Positions 26,105-34,672 are shown, numbered from the stretch's first letter. The stretch: 64,000 nucleotides of DNA from Microbacterium atlanticum (GCF_015277815.1 NZ_CP063813.1:620001-684000), one strand, 5' to 3'. The notes: generated by a model not told the origin, from the sequence alone. Translations and numbers: made by a program.

Positions 26105-27583
26105 GTGTCAGACCTGGTCCCGCTCACCCGCACCCCGCGGACGATGCGTCTCATCGAGGGAACGCCCCTCGCCGAGGACGCCTCGGGCACGCCGGGGTTC
26201 GCCGACGATTTCGAGGCGGTGCTCGACGACACCTCGGTGCATCGCTCGACCATCGGCTGCGTCATCCCGGCGTACAACGAGGAGGAGTCCATCGCCCAGG
26301 TGATCGAGTCGCTGCTCGGGCAGACGCGCGTGCCGGACGTCATCCACGTCGTCGTCAACAACACGTCCGACCGCACGGTGGCGATCGCCTCGTCGTTCGC
26401 GGGGCCGCACGAGATCGTGACCGAGCTCGGCGAGCAGTTCACCGAGGTGTTCGTCCACGACATCGGCAGGAACCCCGACAAGAAGGTCGGCGCGCTCAAC
26501 TACGGCTACACGCTCGTCGAGGGGTACGACTACCTCCTCGGCGTCGACGGCGACACCGTCGCCGACGCGAAGGCGGTCGAGCAGCTCGAGGCCGAGGCGA
26601 CCTCCGACAGCCGCATCGGCGGCATCTCGGCGATCTACTCGATCGACGACAAGCCCATCAAGGGCGCGGTCGCGAAGTTCCTCATCACCGGGCAGCGCTC
26701 GCAGTTCGCGGCGTTCAACCTGCACAACCTGCTGCGGGGCCGCAACATGGCGGTGCTCGGCGGCCAGTTCTCGATCTTCTCCACGCAGGCGCTGCGCGAT
26801 GTGATGGCCGAGAACCACCAGTCGACGCCGTGGGTGAAGGACTCCGAGGTCGAGGACTCGCTGCTCTCGCTGCAGATCAAGAGCGCCGGCTACCTCACCA
26901 AGATCAGCCCGTTCGCCCGCGCGAACGTCGGCGGCATGACCACCCTGCGCGCCTTGGACGCGCAGCAGGTGAAGTGGACCTACGGCGCGATCGAGCTGAT
27001 GTGGCCGGGGCAGCGCGGCGACACCAAGGGGCAGCCGTTCCACCCGAACCTCCGGGTGCGCTGGCTCGAGAACTTCGGCATGCTGACGAACCTGTTCGTG
27101 CGCGTGGCGTTCGTGGCGCTCCTGGCGGGGTCGCTGTCGATCGGCGCGTTCGTGTTCTCGCCGTGGTGGCTGCTGCCGCCGCTGGTCGCGATCCTGCTGA
27201 ACACCCGCATGGCGCTGACGATGCAGAACCGCAACGCCCGCGACATCCTGTTCGCGGTCACGCTGGTGCCCGCGGAGGTGTACATGTGGCTGCGGCTGAG
27301 CTACTTCGCCCGCTCCTGGACGCGCTTCCTGTCGCGCAAGAAGGTCGACAACTGGGCGATGCAGGCCAAGGCCGAGCGGGGGGCCGGCCTCGGCCACTGG
27401 ACGCCGCTCATCGTCCTCGTCGCGGTCGTCGTCGCGATGGTCGTCATCTGGTCGATGCTCGGCCCGATGGTGCAGTCCACCATCCTCTGGATCGGGTGGC
27501 CGATCGTCGGGGTCGTGACGGTGCTGCAGACACTGTCCATGTTCTTCAAGCTCATCCGTCGACAGCACGGATACAAGGTCTGA
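26105..27583 (+). CDS. Processive GT2-family glycosyltransferase (cellulose/PNAG synthase-like)
   Basis: 492 residues. The GT-A domain (about 48-290) has the motifs of processive synthases: D148-G-D150 for metal and nucleotide sugar, E250-D251 as catalytic base region, and Q287-Q-V-K290-W291 at the position of the QxxRW motif, with Lys for Arg. Two pairs of membrane helices follow (about 335-385 and 435-480). It should polymerise a beta-linked polysaccharide across the membrane. No PilZ domain is visible. GTG 26105 is the chosen start although its ribosome-binding site is weak. It is embedded in signalling module 2, with a GH6 glucanase further on. Confidence 0.85.
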   Translation: MSDLVPLTRTPRTMRLIEGTPLAEDASGTPGFADDFEAVLDDTSVHRSTIGCVIPAYNEEESIAQVIESLLGQTRVPDVIHVVVNNTSDRTVAIASSFAGPHEIVTELGEQFTEVFVHDIGRNPDKKVGALNYGYTLVEGYDYLLGVDGDTVADAKAVEQLEAEATSDSRIGGISAIYSIDDKPIKGAVAKFLITGQRSQFAAFNLHNLLRGRNMAVLGGQFSIFSTQALRDVMAENHQSTPWVKDSEVEDSLLSLQIKSAGYLTKISPFARANVGGMTTLRALDAQQVKWTYGAIELMWPGQRGDTKGQPFHPNLRVRWLENFGMLTNLFVRVAFVALLAGSLSIGAFVFSPWWLLPPLVAILLNTRMALTMQNRNARDILFAVTLVPAEVYMWLRLSYFARSWTRFLSRKKVDNWAMQAKAERGAGLGHWTPLIVLVAVVVAMVVIWSMLGPMVQSTILWIGWPIVGVVTVLQTLSMFFKLIRRQHGYKV

Positions 27584-27764
27584 CCGGCAACCCGAAAAGG
27601 CAGGTCAGAACTGGGGAGAGAATGCGCCGGAAGGGGAGTCCGGCGCAGGGGGAGGCGGAGAGGGTGCCCGTCATGGGGAGACGGGCACCCTCCCCGAGAA
27701 CCCCACGGCGTCCTCGGCGGGGCACTGGGGAGTGAGCGGATGCCTCCGCCGCGGCGTCTGCGGA
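27584..27764. other. Intergenic region between synthase and response regulator
   Basis: The 181 bases between convergent genes contain two strong hairpins (27623-27690, described separately) and several GGGGAG words (27613, 27633, 27675, 27724). No protein gene is apparent. Confidence 0.5.
27623..27690 (-). ncRNA. Two-hairpin element with C-rich loops, possible 6C-like small RNA
   Basis: Two perfect stems lie close together: TGCGCCGGA with TCCGGCGCA (27623-27647), and GGGTGCCCGTC with GACGGGCACCC (27662-27690). Read on the - strand the loops are CTCCCCT and TCCCCAT, and the linker is also C-rich. A pair of hairpins with C-rich loops is the description of the actinobacterial 6C RNA, whose loops pair with Shine-Dalgarno sequences. 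The alternative is a bidirectional terminator for the two convergent genes. Confidence 0.4.
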
Positions 27765-28667
27765 TCAGGCGGACTCGGAGGTCAGCCGGTAGCCGACGCC
27801 GCGGACCGTCTCGATGTACCGCGGGTTGGCGGCGCTGTCGCCGAGCTTGCGCCGGAGGTTCGTCATGTGAGCCTCGACGGCGCGCTTGTCGGCGTCGCCG
27901 ACGAAGTAGCTCGTGACGTACGACTCGCCGCGCAGGACGAGCGTGAGGTCGGCCTTGCTGCGCACGCGGCGCTTGGACTCCAGCAGCGTGGCGAGCAGGT
28001 CGAACTCGGTGCGGGTGAGGTCGAGCTCGTCGGCGCCGAGCAGCACGATGCGGTTCTCGGGGTGCAGGCGCAGGTCGCGGTGCGCGAGCCATTCGTCGTC
28101 GCCCGGGAGGGTGGGAACGGATGCCGCGGCTCCGGGTGCCGCGGGTTCCGTCACGGTCGTCGCCCACGCGGGCTGGTCGGCGGGCTCGGCCGGCGTGACC
28201 GGGACGGCGGTCGTGGTGGGCCGGACCCCGGGGAACGACGGGCCGACGCTGCCCTGCGCGGGCGCGGCGGGCGGCTCGACGCCGGCGCGCGATCGGCGCA
28301 TCAGCGCCTCGACCCGGGCGCGCAGCTCGCGCGGGCGGAAGGGCTTGGGGAGGTACTCGTCGGCGCCGGCGCCGAGGCCGGCGATGACGTCCGCCTCGTC
28401 GTTGAGGCCCGTCAGCATGATGATGAACGTGTCGGACTGGGCGCGGATGCGCTTGGCCGCCTCGATGCCGTCGATGCCGGGCATGTTGACGTCGATGGTG
28501 GTCAGCACCGGCTTGTAGGTGAGCACGGCACGCACGCCGTCGATGCCGTTGCCCACCGAGACCGTGGAGAAGCCCGAGGATTCCAGGACTTCGGCCAGGA
28601 CGTGCCGGATCTCGGCGTCGTCCTCGATGATGACGGCGGTCTTCAGCTCGTCAGGAGGGGTCGTCAT
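27765..28667 (-). CDS. OmpR-family response regulator (module 2)
   Basis: 300 residues. Receiver with IIEDDAEI, phospho-acceptor D59 in [12 protein letters not shown] and K108 in LPKPFRPRE; then an unusually long Ala/Pro/Thr-rich linker of about 75 residues; then a winged-helix domain ([41 protein letters not shown]). It is clearly a paralogue of the regulator at 21607. ATG 28667 follows GAGGGG. A TAGCAT -10 box sits near 28758-28763 on the - strand. It probably receives phosphate from the kinase at 24245 and binds the CTTGCG repeats. Confidence 0.92.
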   Translation of the reverse strand: MTTPPDELKTAVIIEDDAEIRHVLAEVLESSGFSTVSVGNGIDGVRAVLTYKPVLTTIDVNMPGIDGIEAAKRIRAQSDTFIIMLTGLNDEADVIAGLGAGADEYLPKPFRPRELRARVEALMRRSRAGVEPPAAPAQGSVGPSFPGVRPTTTAVPVTPAEPADQPAWATTVTEPAAPGAAASVPTLPGDDEWLAHRDLRLHPENRIVLLGADELDLTRTEFDLLATLLESKRRVRSKADLTLVLRGESYVTSYFVGDADKRAVEAHMTNLRRKLGDSAANPRYIETVRGVGYRLTSESA

Positions 28668-28791
28668 GCGCGTGCGGTTCTCTCTCGGACGGACGGACAA
28701 GCGTGCACCGATCACCGACCCCAGCAGCGGCCCCCGAAGCTTCGCGAAGTACTCCCGATGCTACACAACGACGCGAATCCCTGGTCGGGAC

Positions 28792-29793
28792 TCAATCCCC
28801 GATGACGCGGCGGGTGAGCTCGACCGCCGCCTCGGGCCACCACGCGCCGGCGGCGGGACCGCCGTTGCAGGCGCCGTCGCTCTCGCCGGGGGGCTTGATC
28901 CAGAGGTTCGTGTCGACGACGTCGTCGCCGATCGTGCCGCCGGGCTCGCCGACGAGGCGGCCGGGCGGGTTGCACCACTCGCCGGTGGAGCCCGCGCCGT
29001 TGCGGGAGGTGTCGATGATCGCGTGCAGGCCGTCGAGATGCCCGGCGACCTCGCGGGCGTACGCCACCTCGTCGGCGGTGGACCGGTAGTTGGACACGTT
29101 GGTGGCGAAGCCGCGGATGCCTCGCCCCGGGTCGACGGCGGACGCCCGGTCCACCCGCTCGATGAGCTCGGCCATCTGCGCGGGCGGCAGCCAGTCCGAG
29201 TGGCCGCCGTCGACGTAGATCCACGTGCCGTCGGAGGCGATCGCCTCGACGGCGGCGCTGAGCTGCGCCACCCGCTCGTCGACGTTGCCGCACTCGGGGG
29301 CGAGGGCGAGGCTGTCGGGCTCCAGCACGACGATCGGCGAGGTGTCGGCGGCGTCGCGGAGGGCGTCGCCGATCTCACGCGTCCAGTCGAGGTAGGCGTC
29401 CTCGTCGAGCCCGCCGGCCGAGAGCCCGCCGCAGTCGCGGCCCGGCAGGCCGTACACGACGACCGCGACGCGTGCGTCCTGCTCGCGCGCCTCCGCGGCG
29501 AGGTGGGCGATGCGCTGCCTCACCTCGCCGGGCGGGTCGGCCTCCGGGGTGAGCCAGACCGCCGTGGGCTGCGCGCTCAGGTACGCCGCGGCGGCATGCT
29601 GCGGGGTTCCGGGGCTCGCGCGGGCGGCGGCATCCGTCGCCTTCGACAGGTCTGAGGCCACGATCGTGGTGTCCCGGCCCGGGGGTGCGGCGCCCTGGCC
29701 GCTGAGGGCCACGGCGGCGATCGCGGCCGCGCCCCCGACGACGATCACGCCCAGTGCGGCCACGAGCGTGATCGTTCGACGCGAGAGGGGCAC
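28792..29793 (-). CDS. Glycoside hydrolase family 6 (endoglucanase/cellobiohydrolase-like)
   Basis: 333 residues. A membrane helix at about 8-31 acts as uncleaved anchor or signal peptide. The GH6 signatures are complete: VVVYGLPGRDCGGLSAGG, VVLEPDSLAL with the proposed acid D160, YVDGGHSDWL, GFATNVSNY, DTSRNGAGSTGEWCNPPGR and LWIKPPGESDG. No carbohydrate-binding module is present. The enzyme cleaves beta-1,4-glucans by inversion. Its neighbourhood (processive GT2 synthase, two-component regulator) recalls the Streptomyces cslA-cslZ pair, where a GH6 enzyme trims the nascent glucan. GTG 29793 lies seven bases after TAGAGT, so the mRNA is probably leaderless. Confidence 0.9.
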   Translation of the reverse strand: MPLSRRTITLVAALGVIVVGGAAAIAAVALSGQGAAPPGRDTTIVASDLSKATDAAARASPGTPQHAAAAYLSAQPTAVWLTPEADPPGEVRQRIAHLAAEAREQDARVAVVVYGLPGRDCGGLSAGGLDEDAYLDWTREIGDALRDAADTSPIVVLEPDSLALAPECGNVDERVAQLSAAVEAIASDGTWIYVDGGHSDWLPPAQMAELIERVDRASAVDPGRGIRGFATNVSNYRSTADEVAYAREVAGHLDGLHAIIDTSRNGAGSTGEWCNPPGRLVGEPGGTIGDDVVDTNLWIKPPGESDGACNGGPAAGAWWPEAAVELTRRVIGD

Positions 29794-29800
29794 GAAGGCG

Positions 29801-29806
29801 ACTCTA
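29801..29806 (-). promoter_or_regulatory. -10 element for leaderless GH6 gene
   Basis: On the - strand TAGAGT is followed by seven bases and the GTG at 29793. No Shine-Dalgarno sequence is present. Confidence 0.45.
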
Positions 29807-29831
29807 TGAGAACCTTCGCGGGTGGCGTGAC

Positions 29832-30281
29832 TCAGGCCGTGCGCGGACGCGTGCCGCCGAGCCGGACCGCGGGCGCGGTGCGGCGCGGAGCCGGGGTCTT
29901 GCGGGCGCGGGGTGCGGCGCCGGTCTTCGAGCCGATGAGCTCGAGCAGCGCGGCGGCGAGCGGGCTGGCCGAGGCCGCCTCGGTCTCGAAGGCGTCGGCG
30001 ACGATGGCGGCGGCGCGCTCGAACTCGCGCGCCTTGTCGACGGCTGCCTGCCGGTCGGCGACGATGCGGTCGGCGGCGGCGTACTCGGCGCGCAGGCGCG
30101 CGCGCTCGCTCTCGTCGAGTCCGCGCCGCTGGGCGGTGCGCTCGAGGGCCTCGCCGGCGCGGGTGCGGGCGACGACGCTGACGCGCAGGGCGCGCTCGGC
30201 GGCCGCGCGCGTGGCGCGGCTGGCGGCGAGGGCGTCGGTGAGGTCGGCGCGGACGGCGCCGGCGGTCGTGGCGGCAGACAT
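29832..30281 (-). CDS. Ala/Arg-rich coiled-coil protein of unknown function
   Basis: 149 residues. The first 100 or so residues are Ala/Arg/Glu-rich and strongly helical (RATRAAAERALRVSVVARTRAGEALERTAQRR), consistent with a coiled coil. The last 35 are basic and Pro/Thr-rich. No membrane segment or known motif. ATG 30281 has a strong AGGAGG site six bases upstream, which supports it as a real gene. Not recognised. Confidence 0.6.
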   Translation of the reverse strand: MSAATTAGAVRADLTDALAASRATRAAAERALRVSVVARTRAGEALERTAQRRGLDESERARLRAEYAAADRIVADRQAAVDKAREFERAAAIVADAFETEAASASPLAAALLELIGSKTGAAPRARKTPAPRRTAPAVRLGGTRPRTA

Positions 30282-30477
30282 GGGATCCTCCTGGGTCGGG
30301 ATGCGGGTCGCGATCGGGATGCCGCGAACCGGCACACCACTCCAGAGGGGCGTCCTCCGGTTTTCGTACATGTCCGTGCAGATTCTTTCCGCGTGTGCTG
30401 CGTCTGCTGGGAAGTTGCCCTCCCGGCTTGTCAAGGGCATCCGCCGTCCGGGTGGGCGGCATAGGCTGGGCGTCGCC

Positions 30478-31194
30478 ATGAAGGTCATCTCGTACAACCT
30501 GCGCAAGCACCGGGCGGCGGGCGAGCTCGCCCATCTGGTCGAGCGACACGGCGCCGACGTGCTGTGCCTGCAGGAAGCCGACACCACCGACATCCCCGCC
30601 GAGATCTCCGGTCTCCGCCTCGCCGATTCGACGCAGCGCAATCGTCTCGGACTGGCGGTCTACTACCGCGAGAACACCTACCGGGCCGTCGAGGTGCGGG
30701 CGCTGGCGCTGAAGAAGTCGCTGCACGACCGGGTGCTGAAGCCCGCGGAGGAGCGCCTTCTCGGGGTGCGGCTGCACGACATCGACGAGAACATCGATGT
30801 GATCGTGGCGTCGTTCCACGCGGCGCCGCTGACGGCGCTGAACTCGCTGCGGCGGCACCAGATCCGCACGGCGCTGTCGGAGCTGCAGCAGCTGGGGGAA
30901 GGGCTGCCGGCGCTGATGGTCGGCGACTACAACTATCCGGTGTTCAAGGAGCACTTGGGCCAGCACGTGCGCGCGCAGGGGTACGAGCTGAACCTCAGCG
31001 ACTCGCGCACGTACACGCGGTACCGGTTCTTCCGGGGGCACTACGACTTCGCAACGTCGATCGGGTTCGAGATCGACCGGGTGCGGACCCTGCCGCAGGG
31101 GCTGAGCGACCACCTGCCGATCCTGGTGACCGCGCATCCGGCCGCGGGCGTCCGGCGGGTCGTAGAGATCGACTCGCAGGCGGGCGCGGCGTAG
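30478..31194 (+). CDS. Endonuclease/exonuclease/phosphatase family protein
   Basis: 238 residues. The EEP fold motifs are visible: MKVISYNLRKH at the start, LCLQEAD with the metal-binding Glu, VASFHAAP, MVGDYNYPVF in place of GDFN, and the terminal GLSDHLPILV with the catalytic Asp-His. Substrate is unknown: DNA, RNA or a phosphoester. ATG 30478 lies ten bases after TAGGCT, so the leader is very short. It is divergent from the coiled-coil gene and converges with the gene at 31204. Confidence 0.85.
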   Translation: MKVISYNLRKHRAAGELAHLVERHGADVLCLQEADTTDIPAEISGLRLADSTQRNRLGLAVYYRENTYRAVEVRALALKKSLHDRVLKPAEERLLGVRLHDIDENIDVIVASFHAAPLTALNSLRRHQIRTALSELQQLGEGLPALMVGDYNYPVFKEHLGQHVRAQGYELNLSDSRTYTRYRFFRGHYDFATSIGFEIDRVRTLPQGLSDHLPILVTAHPAAGVRRVVEIDSQAGAA

Positions 31195-31203
31195 CTCCGG
31201 CGG

Positions 31204-32055
31204 TCAGCGCAGCGTGGGGTCGGGATCGGACCACTTCTCGATGCCCTGCACCACCCAGAACGCGAAGAACAGCACGAGGGCGGCTGCCTCGAGGATGAGG
31301 ACGATGGGGATGCCGGCGCTCCCGGTCTGCGGCAGCAGGATGACGTACGCCACCAGCACGACGGCGAGCCCGACGGCGATCGCGGTGTAGAGCACGCGGT
31401 AGACGGGTGCGGGCTGAGGTCCCCGGCGCGGGAAGGCGCTGCGCAGCGCGACGGCGGCGAACAGTGCGAAGAAGAGCGTCGTGGCGACGAAGTGGCCCTG
31501 CTGCAGGAAGAGGTCGTGCGCGAAGGCCCACGTGAGCCCGGTCGTCGCGAGCACGACGGCGGCGATGAGGAGCGACGGCCAGATGGCAGGCAGCGACACC
31601 TGGCGGAGGGCGGCGAGCAGCAGTGCGACCAGCAGGACCAGCACGCCCAGGACCAGGTAGACGGCGATGCCGTTGGCGACGTCGGCCTCGTACTCCGGGG
31701 GGAAGCAGCGCTCGGCGCACGAGACCGCCACGCCCGGCACGGCTCCCGGCGGGATGGTCGTGGGGATGAGCGCGATGAGCGGCGCGAACAGGGCGGCGGC
31801 GTCGAGGAGGGCCCGTTCGGCGCCGCGGCCGGAGAGGGCGATGAGTGCGAGTGAGACGGCGATGAGCGCGCCGACGAAGACGTTCCGCGCCGGCGTGTAG
31901 AAGTAGTCGCTGACCGTGGTCAGCCAGCCGTAGGTGGCGGATGCCTGCGCGATGGCGACGAAGATCGCGACGACGGTGCCCGCGACGCCGATCCGCAGGT
32001 ACCGGTAGGTGCGCTCGAGCGAGGTCGAGACGGCGATGTCTGCGGCGGCTGTCAC
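31204..32055 (-). CDS. Polytopic membrane protein of unknown function
   Basis: 283 residues with seven or so predicted membrane helices. A loop with CAERCFPPEYE has two cysteines, and a short cytoplasmic end reads EKWSDPDP. No family recognised. GTG 32055 is six bases after TATCGT on the - strand, a leaderless arrangement. The gene is divergent from the VanZ gene. Confidence 0.65.
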   Translation of the reverse strand: MTAAADIAVSTSLERTYRYLRIGVAGTVVAIFVAIAQASATYGWLTTVSDYFYTPARNVFVGALIAVSLALIALSGRGAERALLDAAALFAPLIALIPTTIPPGAVPGVAVSCAERCFPPEYEADVANGIAVYLVLGVLVLLVALLLAALRQVSLPAIWPSLLIAAVVLATTGLTWAFAHDLFLQQGHFVATTLFFALFAAVALRSAFPRRGPQPAPVYRVLYTAIAVGLAVVLVAYVILLPQTGSAGIPIVLILEAAALVLFFAFWVVQGIEKWSDPDPTLR

Positions 32056-32061
32056 GGGCTT

Positions 32062-32067
32062 ACGATA
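32062..32067 (-). promoter_or_regulatory. -10 element for leaderless gene 31204-32055
   Basis: TATCGT on the - strand, followed by six bases and the GTG start. A divergent TAGACT for the VanZ gene lies some 20 bases further. Confidence 0.4.
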
Positions 32068-32138
32068 TCCGCCGCGGTCGGTAGACTCGGCGCACACTGC
32101 GCGGCATCGTCGCGGCGCCCGTTCGAGGGGAGCCTGCG

Positions 32139-32792
32139 ATGACCGATGCGTCGACGTCGTCTGACGCGGTGCCCGCTGCGTGCGCGACCGCCGGTGCGCC
32201 GAGGTCGTCCGAGCGCGTGCTCGATGGACCGCCGACGACCGATGCGCGCGTGTCGTCCGGCGCTGCGGCCCACTCGTCTTCGGCGGGACCGTCCAATGCC
32301 GTTGCGGACTCTTCCCCCGGGCCGGCGCGGCTCGCGGGGCGGCTGCTGGCGCTGTATGCCGCCGTACTGGCGCTGATCGCGTTCTGGCCGACACCGGTGG
32401 ACCGGGACGCCGCGGGCCTGTTGCGCGAGCTCGCCCGGGTAGTGCCGCTGCTGACGTACGACATCGTGGAGTTCACCGCGAATGTCATGCTGTTCGTCCC
32501 GCTCGGGGTGCTGCTGTCGTTCGCGCTCCCGCATCGGCGGGGGCTCGTGGTTCCGATCGCGGTCGTGGTGACCCTCGTGATCGAGTCGTGCCAGGCGCTG
32601 TTCCTGGCGGAGCGCACCCCGAGCCTGCGCGACATCGTCGCCAACACCCTGGGTGCTGCCTTCGGCCTCCTCGTCGTCCACCTGGTCGAGCGCCGGGCTG
32701 CGTCAAGACGTCGGGCCGCGTCAAGAGGGAGTGCGGTGCCCGCGGCGTCGGCGGCCTCTTCGCCGGTCGCGCCGACCACCACCCGCGGCTGA
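32139..32792 (+). CDS. VanZ-family membrane protein
   Basis: 217 residues. A Ser/Ala/Thr-rich cytoplasmic N-terminus of about 60 residues precedes four membrane helices. VanZ features are the first helix with ALIAFWPTPVDR, the FTANVMLFVPLGVLLSF stretch and the ESCQALFLAERTPSLRDIVANTLGA block. VanZ proteins are linked to glycopeptide tolerance and envelope processes, but most members have no known role. GGGGAG precedes ATG 32139. Confidence 0.82.
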   Translation: MTDASTSSDAVPAACATAGAPRSSERVLDGPPTTDARVSSGAAAHSSSAGPSNAVADSSPGPARLAGRLLALYAAVLALIAFWPTPVDRDAAGLLRELARVVPLLTYDIVEFTANVMLFVPLGVLLSFALPHRRGLVVPIAVVVTLVIESCQALFLAERTPSLRDIVANTLGAAFGLLVVHLVERRAASRRRAASRGSAVPAASAASSPVAPTTTRG

Positions 32793-32800
32793 CATCGTCC

Positions 32801-32875
32801 TGCTCGTGTTGCGCTGACCGGCCTCACCGCGGACTGATGCCGTCGTGCTCGTGTTGCGCTGACCGGCCTCACCGC
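32801..32875. repeat. 30-bp direct duplication after the VanZ gene
   Basis: The 30 bases that start TGCTCGTGTTGCGCTGACC occur identically at 32801-32830 and 32846-32875, a 45-bp period. They lie between the convergent VanZ and HNH genes, outside both coding regions. Confidence 0.8.
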
Positions 32876-32884
32876 AAACCCCTC

Positions 32885-34222
32885 CTACGCGGCGAAGTCG
32901 AAGCGGGCACGGCCACCCAGCCGTGGCGTGCGAGCCGGGTCGACGTGCGCGGGCGGGATGAACTTCACCTTCGCCCGCATTCCGGGTCCGTTGACCTGGA
33001 TCTCCCATCCGTTGTCGTGGATACGGTGGTGGCAGGCCTCGCAGAGCAGCACCCCGTTGCGGAGGTCCGTCGGCCCGGCATCTCGCGCCCACCAGCGGAG
33101 GTGGTGGGCCTTGGTATGGGAGGGTGGAGCGCTGCACATCGCGCACCCGCCGTCGCGTTCGACCAGTGCCAGCCGCTGGGCGTCGGAGAAGAATCGGCGC
33201 CGGCGTCCCCAGTCCAGGACGTCGCTGTCGCCGCCGAACACCGCGGAGATGACGCCGCCGCCTGCGGCCATCCGGCGGGCCGTCGCAACTGAGATCGGCG
33301 CGGCGAGCCCGTCGATCGTCGCGTAGCCGGTGCCCTCGACGAGGTCGGCGTGGTCGATGCGCACCACGACGGTCGCTCCGGTGAGCGGAAGGTCCTTCTC
33401 GGCGCAACCGAGGCCGTGCTCGGCGATCTTGGACAGCGCCTCGGCCTGGATCTGGGGGATGCTGCGGCGGGAGGCATCCGGAACATCATCATCACGCTGG
33501 GCGCGGAGAACCGCCGCGACGTACTGTTCGACGGCGAGCTTGATCGGCGCTCCGACATCGGGCGCGAACCGGCCGTTCAGCACGACCATGCCGGTGCGGT
33601 CCTCGTGCACGTGAAGGACGGTCTCGGCGCGCTGCTCGTCTTCGCGGGGCGCGACGCCGAGGGGATCGAGCCACGCCTCGGCCCGGGTGATCACGCGCGT
33701 CAGCTGGTCGGCGGAGAGCCCGCGCGCCTGCGCGCTGAGGGTGCGCTCGGCCTTGTCGAGTGCCTCTCGCTCGGCGCGCAGCGCGACTCTGTCGAGCATG
33801 GCGATGATCGCCGCGGCTGCCCCGGCCGTGAGTTCGCCGCGGGCAAGCGCCTCTGCCACGTGCGGGTGCTTGGCCGGCGCCGTCTCGCCGCTGAGCGTCA
33901 GGCGCGGCGCGGTCGCCTCGCCCACCTTGACGAGTCGGGCGGCGTCGCCCGCCGTCGATCCGCCGACTGCGGCGATCAGCGCCGTCGGGTTGCGGTAACC
34001 CTGACTCTTGGCGAGGCCCTCGGGTCCGAGCTCGGGCCGCGACTGACGCGAGATCTCGGCCGCCACCCGCGCCTTGGACGCGTCGAGCAGGCGCTGGGTC
34101 TGCGCGAGCAGCTGGTTGAGCTGCATGAGTGCGCCCGGAGCGAGCGACTCGACAGCGCGCTCCCCCCACAGCCCGCGCGCGGCGTCGACCGCCGCTGCGA
34201 GAGGTGCGAGGTGGTCCGACAT
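32885..34222 (-). CDS. DUF222 / HNH endonuclease domain protein
   Basis: 445 residues. The N-terminal two thirds are the helical DUF222 domain. The C-terminal HNH region reads CAMCSAPPSHTKAHHLRWW, then LLCEACHHRIHDNGW, with two Cys pairs for a structural zinc and the catalytic His. Such proteins occur in many copies in Microbacteriaceae and Mycobacterium (there often as 13E12 repeats); function unknown, possibly DNA cleavage by a mobile element. ATG 34222 gives a conserved-looking start. A second family member lies at 41262. Confidence 0.88.
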   Translation of the reverse strand: MSDHLAPLAAAVDAARGLWGERAVESLAPGALMQLNQLLAQTQRLLDASKARVAAEISRQSRPELGPEGLAKSQGYRNPTALIAAVGGSTAGDAARLVKVGEATAPRLTLSGETAPAKHPHVAEALARGELTAGAAAAIIAMLDRVALRAEREALDKAERTLSAQARGLSADQLTRVITRAEAWLDPLGVAPREDEQRAETVLHVHEDRTGMVVLNGRFAPDVGAPIKLAVEQYVAAVLRAQRDDDVPDASRRSIPQIQAEALSKIAEHGLGCAEKDLPLTGATVVVRIDHADLVEGTGYATIDGLAAPISVATARRMAAGGGVISAVFGGDSDVLDWGRRRRFFSDAQRLALVERDGGCAMCSAPPSHTKAHHLRWWARDAGPTDLRNGVLLCEACHHRIHDNGWEIQVNGPGMRAKVKFIPPAHVDPARTPRLGGRARFDFAA

Positions 34223-34273
34223 GGGAACAACGTACTCCGGGCCTCCGACATTGCTTCGATGGTCCATCGGCCT

Positions 34274-34282
34274 TGTGGATAA
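34274..34282 (-). promoter_or_regulatory. Isolated DnaA box
   Basis: TTATCCACA on the - strand (TGTGGATAA on the + strand) is a perfect DnaA-box sequence 52 bases upstream of the HNH gene. It stands alone, so it is not an origin; it could regulate the HNH gene. Confidence 0.35.
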
Positions 34283-34456
34283 CTTTGTGACCCGAGTATC
34301 GAGCAAAATGCCGAGTCGGATGGCGCGCGCCGGCACCGACAAGAAGGCCGACCTGACACACAGAGGGAATCGGATGCCTCGCCCCAACGGGTCGAGCGGG
34401 CGACGCTTTCGGTACTGCGAGTCGCGAGGTGGTCGCGGAGGCCGTTCGAGTACCGC

Positions 34457-34530
34457 CCCCAACCGGACCACCCCGACCCTGACCATCTCGACCACCCCGA
34501 TTACCCTGACCACCCCGACCGCGCCCCGGC
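34457..34530. repeat. C-rich low-complexity tract with G-quadruplex potential on the - strand
   Basis: The + strand repeats ACCACCCCGA and CCCTGACCA units. The - strand therefore carries at least four runs of three or four G (GGGG, GGG, GGGG, GGG) with loops of five to fifteen bases. The tract lies in the upstream region of the DUF4012 gene. Confidence 0.5.
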
Positions 34531-34672
34531 CCGACCCCGGCACCTCGACCCCGGCCAGCCGGACCCCAAACCCGGACTCCAACCCGTCCCGCACCCCGAC
34601 ACAGCCCTCACCCCGCGAAGCCCTTACCTCATCCAAAGCGAACTCACACGCTCGGCCCGCACCCCGGCGGAC

